64,000 nt of DNA from Valencia hispanica (taxonomy: Eukaryota > Chordata > Actinopteri > Cyprinodontiformes > Valenciidae). A program made the translations under genes and the position numbers. Location: assembly GCA_963556495.2 (NCBI GenBank), contig OY747705.1, positions 39,189,298 through 39,253,297 on the forward strand. Reading direction: 5' to 3'. The notes beneath the pieces were generated by a model. The model did no database searches, had not been told where the DNA came from, and was given only the letters and a program-made list of their open reading frames with translations. This document shows positions 1 through 13,000 of this stretch, piece by piece; within the stretch, counting starts at the first letter, position 1; each line of letters starts with the position of its first letter.

Positions 1-55
1 ATACCAACACTTGCTTTCCCTCTGGGATCAATAAAGTATTTTTGAATTGAAAGGG
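1..55 (+). repeat. LINE 3' tail fragment
   Basis: The stretch reading CTCTGGGATCAATAAAGTA followed by TTTTTGAATTGAA looks like the polyadenylated tail of a teleost non-LTR retrotransposon. The body of the element lies outside the window. Confidence 0.4.
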
Positions 56-990
56 GGATGAAGATATAGGGCAAATCTTTTCCGATCTTAATATGTAAAA
101 CAGTTGAAAACAATCAAGCCTGTTTTTTCACTTTATCATTACATTCAACTTTATAGAAATAAGGCATTTTATTTACATACATTGGGCCACCAGGTAAGGA
201 GTTTTGTCAACTACAGCATAATTACAATTTAGAACAAGAAAAAGTTTAGTACAGAAAACTCAGTGCCAAGATTGGAAGGAAAGGAGTAGGTTGATTCCTG
301 ACATATGTTTTCAAAAAATGGGTGATGCAAATTAGTGCTTTTAAATTCATAATGAGTATAACCGATTGCTGCCTTGCATGTATCAACAACATCCATTTCC
401 TCAGGCAGCATTGTGGCTAATAACCTATAAATAACAAAACTCGTGTTGGAGGCTGTCTTCCACATCTGCACCAGAGACCATTTCTAAAATAAAACCACTA
501 ATTGTCAAATCTTTCCTCCCCTGCGCGGGCGGCGGCTCAGCAGGGAGTTTTCTGAATTATTATTTTTATTAAACACTTTTCACACACGGCCAAATCTGAC
601 TTCGGGGTTGCTGATTTCAGAGCTGTAAGCAGATGAAGAACAAGTTGTTTGAGTCTTTGGCTGTGTTTCAGATGGAGAGAGCTGGAGTGGTGTGTTCACT
701 GAACCATGAGAGGGAAAACTATTGATTTCTGTCAGTTTGGACAAGCTCACACATTCCCATGTTTTTGTTCTTTTTCTTTCACTCTCCCTCACACACGTGC
801 TTGTGTTTTCTCATGATTTTATAGATGTAAATATTTCAGCATCACAAACAAATTTAATGAGTTGATTGTGTTGGTTAACACTCAGAGGTGTTGCCTGTGT
901 TAATTTGTCCTAACAGAGGTGTAAATGTCCTTTTCCCTGAAGGATTTCAACCTGACTAAAGCTGCTTTTCTGTTTTCTGTCTGTTTTTAG
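56..990 (+). other. slc22a23 intron, no gene seen
   Basis: Upstream intron of slc22a23. Apart from the LINE tail before it I see only A/T-rich unique sequence with a short GC-rich patch at 520-540, and no supported exon. Confidence 0.5.
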
Positions 991-1094
991 TGGCACCTGG
1001 TGTGCGACTCGGCCTGGAAGGTTCACATAGCCAAGTTCTCCTTGCTGGTGGGCTCAATATTTGGCTACCTGGTGATGGGTGTTATGGCTGACTG
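991..1094 (+). CDS. slc22a23: slc22a23 coding exon, TM2 region
   Basis: Acceptor ends TTTTTAG at 990, donor GTATGC begins at 1095. It encodes the segment around [19 protein letters not shown] and ends in MADW, phase 2 (two bases of the Trp codon, TG). It is the first exon in the window, entered in phase 0. Confidence 0.93.
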
Positions 1095-4000
1095 GTATGC
1101 TCTTCCTTCTCAGTTTAAGAAGTTTGAAACGATAAGATCAAGGCTTACGGATCAACTTTTGATTTTTAGGACCCCATTCCTTTGTTCCAAATCACACATC
1201 AACTAACATGGAGAAGAAAGTGCTGTTGTAAAATATAAAATATGCTTGAAAATCTGTTCCTCCAGGTAACAGGATTATTTTCTCCAAACTCAAGTTGCAT
1301 CTATCCTGAAATGAGCTTGTTTTCACAGCACTGATGCTTCTGTGCAAAAATGAGTTTGGATGCAAAATAAAATACCGGAAACTGGCTTTTGAAACAAACT
1401 ACAACACCTGTTTTTGTACGTGATTTTCTGATCACAGGTGGGCAGTGGTTCAATTTACACCTGCTATCAAAATGCATCTCTTCATTACTTAATCTTAACT
1501 GCTCTATATTAAAAAAAAACATGCAGCTAATGTTCCACAAAGTCAGATGAAAGTTACAATTCAGAACACCAGTACAGCATCCAATTCGGGTTTTGTTTTT
1601 TCTACCCTAAATTATAGTGACTTAAAAAATTTTTTTATAGATGGTTGGAACCAGATATTTAAATACACATATAAAAAAGGATGTGAATCTTTTTTTTTTT
1701 TCATTTAGTGTTAGGATCACCCAAATTATTTCTGTTTGTTAAATGCCAGAATACAAAGAGAGATTGTTTTTGTTACTTTATTCAAATTCAGTTTACTATC
1801 ACCATGCTACCCAGGGGAACAGGGCACGGCTGAGATGCACTACTCACAATAAGTTAGGGATATCGTGAAAGACTCAGTGGATGTCATACATATGGTGTTT
1901 GTTTCACTTCAGAGATTCGCAGGATAGGGAGGCAATTGTATTGGGGTGAAAGACACACCTCATTTTGTGTTTTCCACGTAATTGTCTCACGGTGTACAGT
2001 GTGCCTTACATATTGGGGCCAACACAAAAAAATACTAAAGAATAAATACAAATGGAACCAGACTTTTGGTCAGGTTAAACCAGACTTTTGGTCAGGTTAA
2101 ATTAAACCCGGAACATTTCTAAAAAACAGCCAATTTTACCCCAAACATTCAAGTGTCTGCTACATAGTGAAAGATGAAGCGAGATTTAATTTTTCACAAT
2201 TGCAGTCAGTCCAAACAAACAACGATAGAAGACTGTGTGAGAAGGATGGTCACATTCTGGAAGTTCAGAAATGTACAGTTAGAAAATCTGTTGGGTCACT
2301 TGAGGGCTGTGGAGAAGTGATGTCCTCACAGTCTGAGATAAATGGAGAACATTTGCTAAGTACAGTTCACAAATATTTCTAACTCACGATGTGTGTCTCT
2401 CTCTCTCTCTCTCTCAGCTAGATGTTACAGTTGTTTGCCTTTAGTCAGCAGAAACAGAGCTCTGTAACACCATCCTCACCTACTTATGTCAGATTTTTAA
2501 GCAACAAGGCAGTTTAAAGTGCTTTACATGATAAAAACATAACATTATAAAGACACAAAGGAGAAGTAATGAAAAGTTGCAATGCAGACTAGAATTTATA
2601 TATGTTGCAGTGATTATTGATTCAAAGCTGCTATAAATAAATGGGTTTCTAGCCTTACCTTAAAGGAACTCAATGTTTCAGCATTTTGCTGTTTTCTGGA
2701 AATCTGTTCCAAATTAGAGGAGCATATAAAATTTATATGCTGCTTGGTTTTGTTCTGATTCTGGTGATGCAGAATAGATTATTATCTGGATATTACCAGA
2801 TGCACATGGACAAGCTTACTGGTACAGGTGGAAGCAGGTGTTGTAATCATCAGCTAATCACAAAAACAATACATGCCTATTTTTTAGTTTTCAACCAAAT
2901 GCTTTGGACAAATGAAAGATATTTGACTGAAAAGGCCACAGACTAAATCATATTTAATGATGAACTTATAGAACATCACTCTGAGGTGTGAGTTCATACT
3001 AGCTGTTCTTAGGTTTGCTGCCAGAAGCTTCACATAATCCTCACAAACTTTACTCCAAACAATTTTAAATGAGGAAAACCGTTGAAGTAAAGCTAAACGT
3101 GCGTTTTTCTCTGAGTTACAAGAAGTACAAGTCTGTTGTTGAAAAAGTAATTTCTAAAGTTTCTGGCTGACCTTTCTCTGCTTGTTGCCTGTGGTCACAT
3201 CTGCAGCCTCGAGAAGCACCTGAGCTGGATTGTGGGAGGAAATGGATCAGTAACAATGGAAACTATGCAGCAGCTCTGACCTGCTGACCTAATAATCCCA
3301 TTCCTCTTTTGAACCAGTACACACAGTGATCTCTTATACCTGACTTCTCCACAGTCTTGCTCACCTTTTTAAGCTCTTTGCTGCTTCTCTCTCTCTCTCT
3401 GTTTCCAAGGTTTGGCCGTCACCCGGTGTTGATTCTCTCCGCGCTTTTCATGCTGGTGTTCGGCCTGTCTGTCGCCTTCTCTGTAAATGTCACCATGTTC
3501 AGCACCTTGCGTTTCTTTGAGGGTTTCTGCTTGGCGGGCCTCGCTCTCTCCCTCTACGTGCTCAGTAAGTACAAGCTTTTGCCTCCTGCTTGTCATCTTT
3601 CTGCTCTCCTGCTGCTGTTTGTCTGTGCCAGTTTATGTTTTCCTCAGCTAGGAAACCAAGGAGGGAACAAAAGGGGAGAAATGTTTTAGAAAAGAGACAC
3701 TTTAGTTTAACACTGGCACTTCATTGGTGAATAACTCCCAGTGTGAACACAGAAGACCCATGGTTTTAAAATACTCTAACTCCTTAATAATCGCCGTTTA
3801 GGTTTCTGCAGCTTTAGTGGGGTGACAAAGTATTTGCCACTTGACAGATTTTTTAAAATGTTTTTGCCACACTTCAATGTTTTAGATCATCAAAACGATT
3901 AAAATCAGGCAGAGATAACCTGAGTAAAAACAAAACTGAAGCACGTGACACAAGCTATCCAAGCCATTAACTTAATAAGCAGTTGTGCCATCCTTTGCAA

Positions 4001-7000
4001 AAACATTTACCTTCGAGCTTTTGTAGTAACTGGTAATGAGTATTTTATTTTGCTGTTGAGGAATTTTGGCCCACTCTTATTTCCAGAATTGCTTAGATTC
4101 AGCCGGAGGAGCGTTTTCATGCATGAAATACCATTTTCAAGTCATGTCTTTGCATCTCAATCAAATTTAAGTCCAGACTTTGGGCTGTTTCAAAAGACAA
4201 TGCCAGCATGAGTGGTCAGTCTGTGACGACAATATAGTGCAACCAGGTGTTTTTCGCAAAAGATTACACAAAGGCGGGACAAAGGGGAGTGTGGGGGTGG
4301 TTTCAGGCTGTCTACATGCAGAGTTGTGTATAAACTGTGAGACGGAAGAGTCCATGCTAAACAGACAAGATAGCTTGGACTTTACTTGTTTTTTTTATAC
4401 TACTTGAAGCCCTGCTCCTCAAGTCTTTTTGCGAGCCGCTCCGAAAGGTGGCTGTCCTTCAGTTCCCATGAACTGTCTGGTGATGTGGTCTTCAGCTCTA
4501 AAGGCCAGACGCTCCCAGACTTCTGCATCAATCCAGTTTCCCATTTCAGCAGATACAGTTTACCGTACAAATGCTAAATGAATTCCCCATGTTTACTTGC
4601 ATGTTAAAGTTGCCGCTGGGGCTCAGCGCAAATTCCACACATCTTCATGACATCACCCTCTGTTGCGTGTGATCTATTTTTATAAGTACAGTGTTGCGAC
4701 AATATTGAGGTAATATTACTATCAATCATGCAGGTACAAATGCTGCAATATTCGAGCCTTGCCATGCTGCCAAGGCGCATTCATAAGACACACCGTGCCG
4801 GGAATATTACCCTCATAGTGTGTCTTTTGAAACAGGCTTTTGACTACACCATTCCAAAATGTTGTTTTTTGGGGGGGTTGAGCCAGTCAGAGGGGGACTT
4901 GAAGATGTGATTTAGATTATTTTCCTGCTGGACGCATGTTATTTTTATGAAATATGATAATTTATGCCACATTTAACAGAATACATATCTTAAGAATTAA
5001 ATTTTTGTCTCCCTAGTTTAGAGAATATTTTACCAAATGCCTTGTGGATCATCAAGGTGTTTTTTGACAAATGTAAGACAGGGTTAGGATTTCTTTAAAG
5101 TCAGAAATTACTTTGTAGCCCCTTTCAGATCATAATTCCACAAAAAAAAATGCAACCACAAATCCCCCATTACAGATCACATTCACATCATACAGGCCCA
5201 TCCACCTAGACCATGGCCTTTGTGTGCTTACCTTACACAGCATGCTGTGTCATTAGAGAAACAAAGGGGCATGGTATGCATGGTATGCTCGCAGCATTCA
5301 CCTGAGCAATGCATAAGAGGTTAATGCATTGATGTTGCAATCCTCATGCAGGATTTTAAAAATCCAGCTAATGCTTAAAATACAGGCAAAGTCGTTTAAC
5401 ACCATTCTCAGCATGTTAGTATTTGCATCAGATTTAGCTGAACAGCAACTTTTTCCCATTAGACGGACCCGTGAGAATGATCTGCTCTGTTTCACCGAGT
5501 ACTCTCACTTTTCTGCTGCTGTTTGCTTTGTGTCATATCACTGCATCACACTTATTCCGCAATCTCATAATACCCTTACAGCTCATATTACTTTCTAGGT
5601 TTGTTACTACCCCGTGAGGTTGACAAAGGGCATGGTAATGGTGGGATGTCAGGACCTTACAGTGTAGTGTAGATCAACAAAAGAATTATCTGAAAGAGGC
5701 TAAAGACTGCTTTTGACTTGCTCTTAAATTGATCTAGATTGAGGCTTTGTGTATCTTTTTTTTAGATCTTTTCACCTACTTTGTGTTAGATGTTTGTTTT
5801 TTTTAAGTGATGTCTTGATTCTACAGGTCTCTAATGAAACAAATAAATCAGGAATTGGTTTGGCTAGTAAAAACGAACCCCAAAAATGTGTTTATTCACA
5901 GGTAATTCATTATTTAAAAAGGGAGCGTGATTGCTTTTTACAAAGGTCCAAGTTAGTTTGGATAGCTTTGTTCCCTTGATAAAAATATTATTTGAAAACT
6001 AAATTTTATTATATCTGTGTCCAGAAAGTAAAGTAGGTCATATTTATTTGAAAAAAGCACCTATAGGCAACAACAACTGGCTGAAATGCTGAACAGAATG
6101 ATTTTGTACAGGGGCAAATATTTTTCTCTTTTTCGACCACTGTCGATGTAGGAGTGACAGCAAGGGATTTTTAATTTAAAGATTTTGGTTAGCAAGAGAG
6201 GAAATCAGTAATTCCTACAATTAGCAACCACAAATAAGAGCTGGTCAAGTTCTTCAAGGAAATGAGTTTCAGTGGCCTCATTTTTATCTCCTTTATAGGG
6301 ATGGGCATTCGATTAAACTGTCTTCATCGATCATCGGGATAATTAACGATCGATTTTTCAAATGATCATTGATATTCTTATATTTAAATTCAATGTTCAT
6401 AGGCTATATTAAAATGCAGTGAGAATAGAAAAATAGCGTGTTTCCTCATTGAGATCTTCATTACAAGTGGGACACCTCTTGTGGAAGTTAATTCACGGTA
6501 GTTGCACAAAGAAAATATGCGCTATAAGCAGCAGAGCCGACAGCTAAAAGACGGTACTCATCAACACAACTGACCTCATATTTTTTTTCTATTCCAAAAA
6601 AGTTAAAAAAAGTCATGTTAAACAATAACTTAATAAAAAATATATAATACTTATAGGTCTGATAGTTTTGTGTTACATTTGGCAAAACTGGTCGAGAAAG
6701 AGGATGAGAGAGATCAGCGTACCTAACAATGAATTAGGCTCATTAACAGAGTAAAAAAGAAAAACAAAAGAAACCGTAATTTATATACAACTTTAGCACC
6801 AGTCTACTGATTTTTGCTGAGAAAGATGAGCATGTTAACATGTGCTGGGGTCAGACGCGACAGCAGACCAGCGCCGAGATCACCTGCTGTGAGGGGACAG
6901 ACGTCGCTGTGATACACAAACCTCCGTGCTAACTTGGCAAGCCTCTGGAATCTTGTTTAATTCATTTTCCACCTGTCTGTAGGGGTGCAATTCAGGGGTG

Positions 7001-10000
7001 GCGGAGCCTCCCTCAGAAAGTAATCAGTAAGTTTCATTGCTCGTTGTGCATCTCGGCTCCTCCGTGCTAACACCGACTTTATGCTAGGTTGAGACCAAGA
7101 GCAGGATGCTCCGCTTCTAACCAGGGTTGGAAGTGCGTTCAAGTAATTATACATAGCTTCGCAGTGAACCGAGACTTTTGTTTGTTTATTTTTTTAGTCA
7201 AAGTGGTCCCACGCCACACTTTGCTGCGACCTCTTCATGACAATGCTACTTTTGAAATACACAGAAACTCGCAAGAAACTGAGTCGGCCTGTGGGTTTTA
7301 TTTTCAGTCATCGCCCTCGTGTGGTGAAGTGTTTAATTACTGCCACATAGCAAAATTAATTGCATTCCTTCAATTGATCGGTAAAAAAAATGTCATCGAT
7401 GAAATTCTTAATGATCAATTAATCGATCGTCGATTAATTATGCCCATCCCTACTCCTTTATCAATTAAATTCTGTACTCTCTCACTCTTATGGCAGTGTT
7501 TTTTTTTCTTAGCTTTCAATCTATCACTGAATTTATGAGGTTTTCCAACAAATCCAAGGGAGAAAAAAAACATAGCAAAGATAACAAGAGAAACGTTGTT
7601 TCTTCATTCTTATCTAAAGTATTTCCTTTTTTCTCTTAAATGCTTTGTAAACGAGACTCCTCAGGGCATCAAGCTGACCCCAACCTGGCGGATGGCGTTT
7701 TCTTTTTCCAGACATTGTTCTATGCATCCCCTCCTCACCCTCTGTGGGCCTCTTCTCTCTTTTCAGGCCACTGTGAGATTAGTCATACATGATGCGGGAA
7801 GCTCAGGCAGACGAGCTTGGGCAGTGGGGTATTGTTTCGTGCTCCCTCAGCGGGGGTCCCTGATAAATTTCAAATGACCCCTTTCTTGCTAAGAAACAAA
7901 ATGAACTCTGCGGAGCCGTCTGCGTAGAAACCTCAGAGGACTGGGATTTCATCTGCTGTAAACATCAGCGTATGAAGCTCGGATAATGGTGGGTTTTGCA
8001 GAGGTGTCAAATGTATTCACATTCATTACTCAGGTAGAAGTATAGATACTAAGGTTTAAAACGACTGCTGTAAAAGTTAAAGTATCAATTCATGCTTTTT
8101 ACTCAAGTAAAAGTAAGAAAAATAATGGTTTCAAAACTACTTGAAGTATAAAAGTAAATGTAATGTAAGTAATGGGGGAAAAAAGCCATTGAGGACATAA
8201 GCTGAAGCCACGCCACAGCACTATCACACCTCGCCCAAAAACCATGTTTGAAACACCATCATGAATATAATGTTATTAAAAATGTTAATAGTGAACATGT
8301 TTGGGATACACTAGGCTACATGTTTCAGCTGCATATATATCGATGTAAAATAATGCATTTTGGTGAATGCAAATACATTAAAGAACCAGATGTGGACTAC
8401 AAAGCATTAATACATGTTTCATGGAGTGGGAGATATGATGACTAGTTTCCTTTAAGTATTGTTATCGGGCCTTTGAACTTGGCACCATATGTCTGCTACA
8501 TCCTGGTTGGACTCCAAAGTGTTTTGTGTCATGCGCAGTCTGCGATGGATCATGGACAAACCAAATAGGGTATCAGAATGGAAGACGTTTAAAATTAATA
8601 TACAACTGCAATCAAATTCACTCTATCCGGGTGGCGCAATCTATCTGCATAGGTTTTTTTAACAATGACAAGCCGAAATGAAAAAGGAGAAATTAGGCTA
8701 TTTTTAACATTTAATGAGTAGAAAGTACAAATAATTGCTACTCAAGTAAGGTAACGAAGTATTTGTACTTTACTTGACACCTCTGGTGTTTTAGTATTTA
8801 GCAGGGCTTCACAGATTAAGGCTATATGACAGTGTCAGTGAGATAAAGGGGATGGATAAAGAAACAAGAAAAATGTCCAGTGTTCATTAAAGCACAGAAC
8901 TGTGGGCCAGAAACAGATTTGTTTTTCTCACTTGTTTCCTCAGAGTTATTTAGATAAGAATTTGAGTCTGCTTTATATTTGCAGCTATGATGTGAGACTT
9001 GACGGTTTGCATGGATGCAATTTAAAGCGCAACAATAAGGTGTTTGTGTGTGAGGTGTCGGTTGGCTGTGTGAGGTGTATATGCATACAAGAGGAACAAA
9101 AGCAAGCTCTGTTTAAACATGATTCATGATAAAAAATGAAGACATTTCTCCAACACTAAATGCTAACAAAACCCAGTTTGCATGTTTTAATATAACACTA
9201 GAAAACAAGACACAACCAGAAAGAATATAAGTTCTAACATACAGCTTTTTAAAGTGTATTTTGTGCCAACAGTGGCAGAGTTAAAACTATTTAAAAATGT
9301 ACATGTTTACAGTACTTATATTTTTGGCTCAAAATGTAACACTCTAATCAGCTAATTAATCCAATATACCTACAAAGGGTTCCTGAGCCTATAAAAAGGG
9401 TCTCTCAGTCTGGTTGGAATCACAATCATGGGGAAGACTGCTGACATGACAGTTGTGCAGAAAAACATCATTGACACCCTCCATAAGGAGTGAAAGCATC
9501 ACAAGGTAATTGCAAAATAAATGTTATGTTCCCAAAGTGCTGTATCAAACCACATTAATAGAAAGTTATGTGGAAGGGAAAAGTGTGGAAGAAAAAGCTG
9601 CACAAGCAGCAGGGATGACCGCAGCCTGGAGAGGATTGTAAGAAAAAAGGTCATTCAAAAATGTTGGTGACCTTCACAGGGAATGGACTGACGCTGGAGT
9701 TGGTGCATCAAGATCCACCACACACAGACAGATCCTGGACATGGGCTTCAAATGTCTTATTCCTCTTGTCAAGCCGCTCCTGAACAACAAACAACATCAG
9801 AAGCGTCTTACCTGGGCTAAAGAAAAAAAGAACTGCAAATTTTGCATCTCAGTTGAAAACCAAGGTCCCAGAGTCTGGAGGAAGAATGGAGAGGCACATA
9901 ATTCAAGATGCTTGAAGTCCAGTGTGAAGTTTCCACAGTCTGTGTTGATTTGGGGAACCATGTTATCTGTTGGTGTTGGTCCACTGTGCTTTCTTAAGTC

Positions 10001-13000
10001 CAGAGTCAACGCAGCCATCTACCAGGACATTTTGGAGCACTTCATGCTTTCTTCCACAGACGAGCTTTATGGAGAAGCTGACTTCATTTTCCAGCAGGAC
10101 TTGGCACCTGGCCACACTGACAAAAGTACCAAAACCTGGTTCAATGACCATGGGATTACTGTGCTTTATTGGCCAGCAAACACGCCTGACCTGAACCCCA
10201 TAGATCCTCTATGGGGCATTGCCAAGAGAAAGATGAGAGACATGAGACCGAACAGTGCAGAAGAGCTGAAGGCTACGACTGAAGCATCCTGGTCTTTCAT
10301 AACACCTCAGCAGTGCCACAGACTGATGGCATCCATGCCACTCCGCATTGAGGTAATAATTGATGCAAAAGGGGCACAAACCAAGTATTTTGTAAATATG
10401 CATGATTATACTTTTCAGAGGTCTGACATTTCTCTATTTAAAATTCTCGTTTTATTGATTTCATGTAATATTCTAATTTTCTGAGATTTTGAATTTGGGG
10501 TTTTCCTAAACTGTAAACCATAATCATCAATATAACAAATAAAGGCTTGAAATATCTCGCCTTGCATGTAATGAGTCTATATCATATATTAGTTTCACCT
10601 TTTAAGTTGAATTACTGAAATAAATGAACTTTTGCACAATGTTCAAATTTTTCAAGCTTCATCTGTATGCTTAGAACTGGATCCCTGCCCAAAACACATA
10701 ATGATTTCTACCAATTCTTCCAATAAAAAGTTCCTAAATATGCATCCAGACTAATATTGTAAGCCGGACTGTAAGCTTTATGATGCCAACAAAAACAATT
10801 GTGTTCAAGAAATAATTTGCAAAGAGACATTTATTTATATATCTATAGTGGTCTATGGTAGTATGCTATATTGTCCCGTTGTAGTTAGGAGGAAATCCAC
10901 TGTAAATTAAACCTTCTGCATATAATTGTTTTAAAATCAGTGCAGTTGTGTTTGTATGTATTGATTTAAGATGTTGAGTTTATAATTTTTACCCCTCTTC
11001 TCTAGGAACTTAATAGTTACGATAAACATGAGATAAAATGGCAAACAAGGAAATTAAAAAGCTGTTTTTGCTCATATTAGTTTATTTTGGGCATAGTAGT
11101 TGTCAAAACTAAAACTACTTATTATAAAGACGGTCACAGTCTCTGCATCCACTTCAGGTCACCTAATTTAGTCAATGAAAATATAATTAGTAAAAATGCA
11201 CTGTAATCAATGAGATTTAGAGTCAGTTTTGCATACTTTTTCTGTTTTTCTTTGCTTTGATTCAATCTCCTAGAAATGACTGTCCTGTCTGAGCAAACAA
11301 GCCATTTGTAAATTAATTTTATCATGATTATGCTGCACGGTGCCTGCAGAATGACTATGTATAAAAAAATTTACCAGATCTATAAAGCCTCTTAAGTTAA
11401 AAAAAAATTCCCCACATTAAAGCTTAAACTCTGTATTTAATCCTCAAAAATTGTGCTTAATTTTAATCTCACTGAGCAGCTGAATTAAAAGAAAAACACC
11501 TCACTGTCGGGAAGCTGTGCTGTAGCAGATGCTAAAACACAACAGGACCACATAAAGCCTGTTATACTGCTGAGCAACAAACAAGGAGGTCACACAGACA
11601 GAAATCTAGAAATAAACATGTAGGATGGATTTACTGTATTATAGATGGCGGAGTATTTATGTTGCAGAAATATCTCTGCTTGCCTCATGTGCTCTTTTCA
11701 CCCACTGCTGCTGTAAATTCAGCGCTGGATTTCTGTTTTCAAATCTCCCCTGCTCCCCATTAACCCCCTTCCTCTTCCTCATCCTGTACCAATTTATTAG
11801 CCCAACTCCACGTCTCGCTCATATTAAATCTCAGTGTTTGGTTATCTCTCTCTGCAGCACACACTGCATAATGGCCCTCAGTTTACTCTCACACATAATA
11901 TGAGCTTGGGGTATATTGCTTAATGCGCCATTGTTGCACCTTTTCAGGGCACTGACATGATGTTCATTGGGTAGCTTTCAGCATAGGTCTAAAACAGTGG
12001 GTAATGTCCGCAAATCAAGTTTGATATTGTTTGTCCTCTTTCTCTGTCCTTGCCTCTTAGAGACTTGCAGCTTATGACAAAGAGAAGGAAAGTAGAGCAT
12101 GCACTAAGGTTGTGTTTCACTGAACTGAGGTGTGTGACTTCTGCTGACTCAGCTGGGTTTAATGCTGCTGTCACACTGTGCCCTTGTCGAATTCCTTAAG
12201 CGTTTCCCATCCATTCCTCTCCCTCAATTCACTGTTGAGGCTGCAGAAGGTTTCTCCTTATAATGTTGTATCTTAGAAATACAAAGTTTGACTTTAAGTT
12301 TCAATATACTGCCTCTTCATGCCGTCCCCTTAATCTATCCATTAAACGAATAACTAAATATGGCGAGCTAGTTTACTAATCTCAACATTTTAATTAAAAG
12401 TCTATAGTTGAGATTTCTTGACCTGTCTGGTATTTATGATAAAATATGTCCAAAGAAAATGCATTTGTATGTTAGTGCCGGGCCACGACCTGTAATCATG
12501 ACTTGTTTTTTTCATATTACTGGAGACAAGTGTCTTTCTTTAGCTCTACTCATTTTAAGATTTTTAATATGTGTTTAAACACTTCACAGCACTGCAGGTT
12601 AGAGGTTGTAAATGACCTGTTGTCTTTGGGTGATTTGTGGATCCTACCATCTCTATGATTTTAGACCGCACATCTTGTGATACAGTAAATGGAAGTTCTC
12701 ATTTAGAAAATGTTGAGATTAAATCTGATCTTATTTGAGGGAAATAACTTATATAGTTAGTCCTTTTGACGCTTGAAACTTCTCTCTATTGGGGTGTCCC
12801 ACAGGGATCCCTTCCTGGATCCATACTTTTCTATTGTTATCTGCTCCATTTATGTTCAGATCTTTAAAATAATCAGATCAGGCGTTTTTATTTACTGACA
12901 CCTTTAATTACTAATGAAGTTTGATGCAAGAACCCATATGAGGGTTTTTCATAGACGTTAAGGTGTGAATAGAACTAAATTCTCTAATGTTAAATTATTC

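Larger units (their letters stand above)
1095..3409 (+). other. slc22a23 intron (2.3 kb)
   Basis: Holds a 22-bp tandem duplication (2058-2101), a CT microsatellite (2393-2417), a minus-strand LINE tail (2486-2880) and, around 1800-2050, a stretch that may be the end of an old Tc1-like element. No exon is supported. Confidence 0.6.

Noticed and set aside
7089..7538. 149-codon frame across the right end of the hAT element
   Set aside because: Runs through the terminal repeat into flanking intron and shows no recognisable domain.
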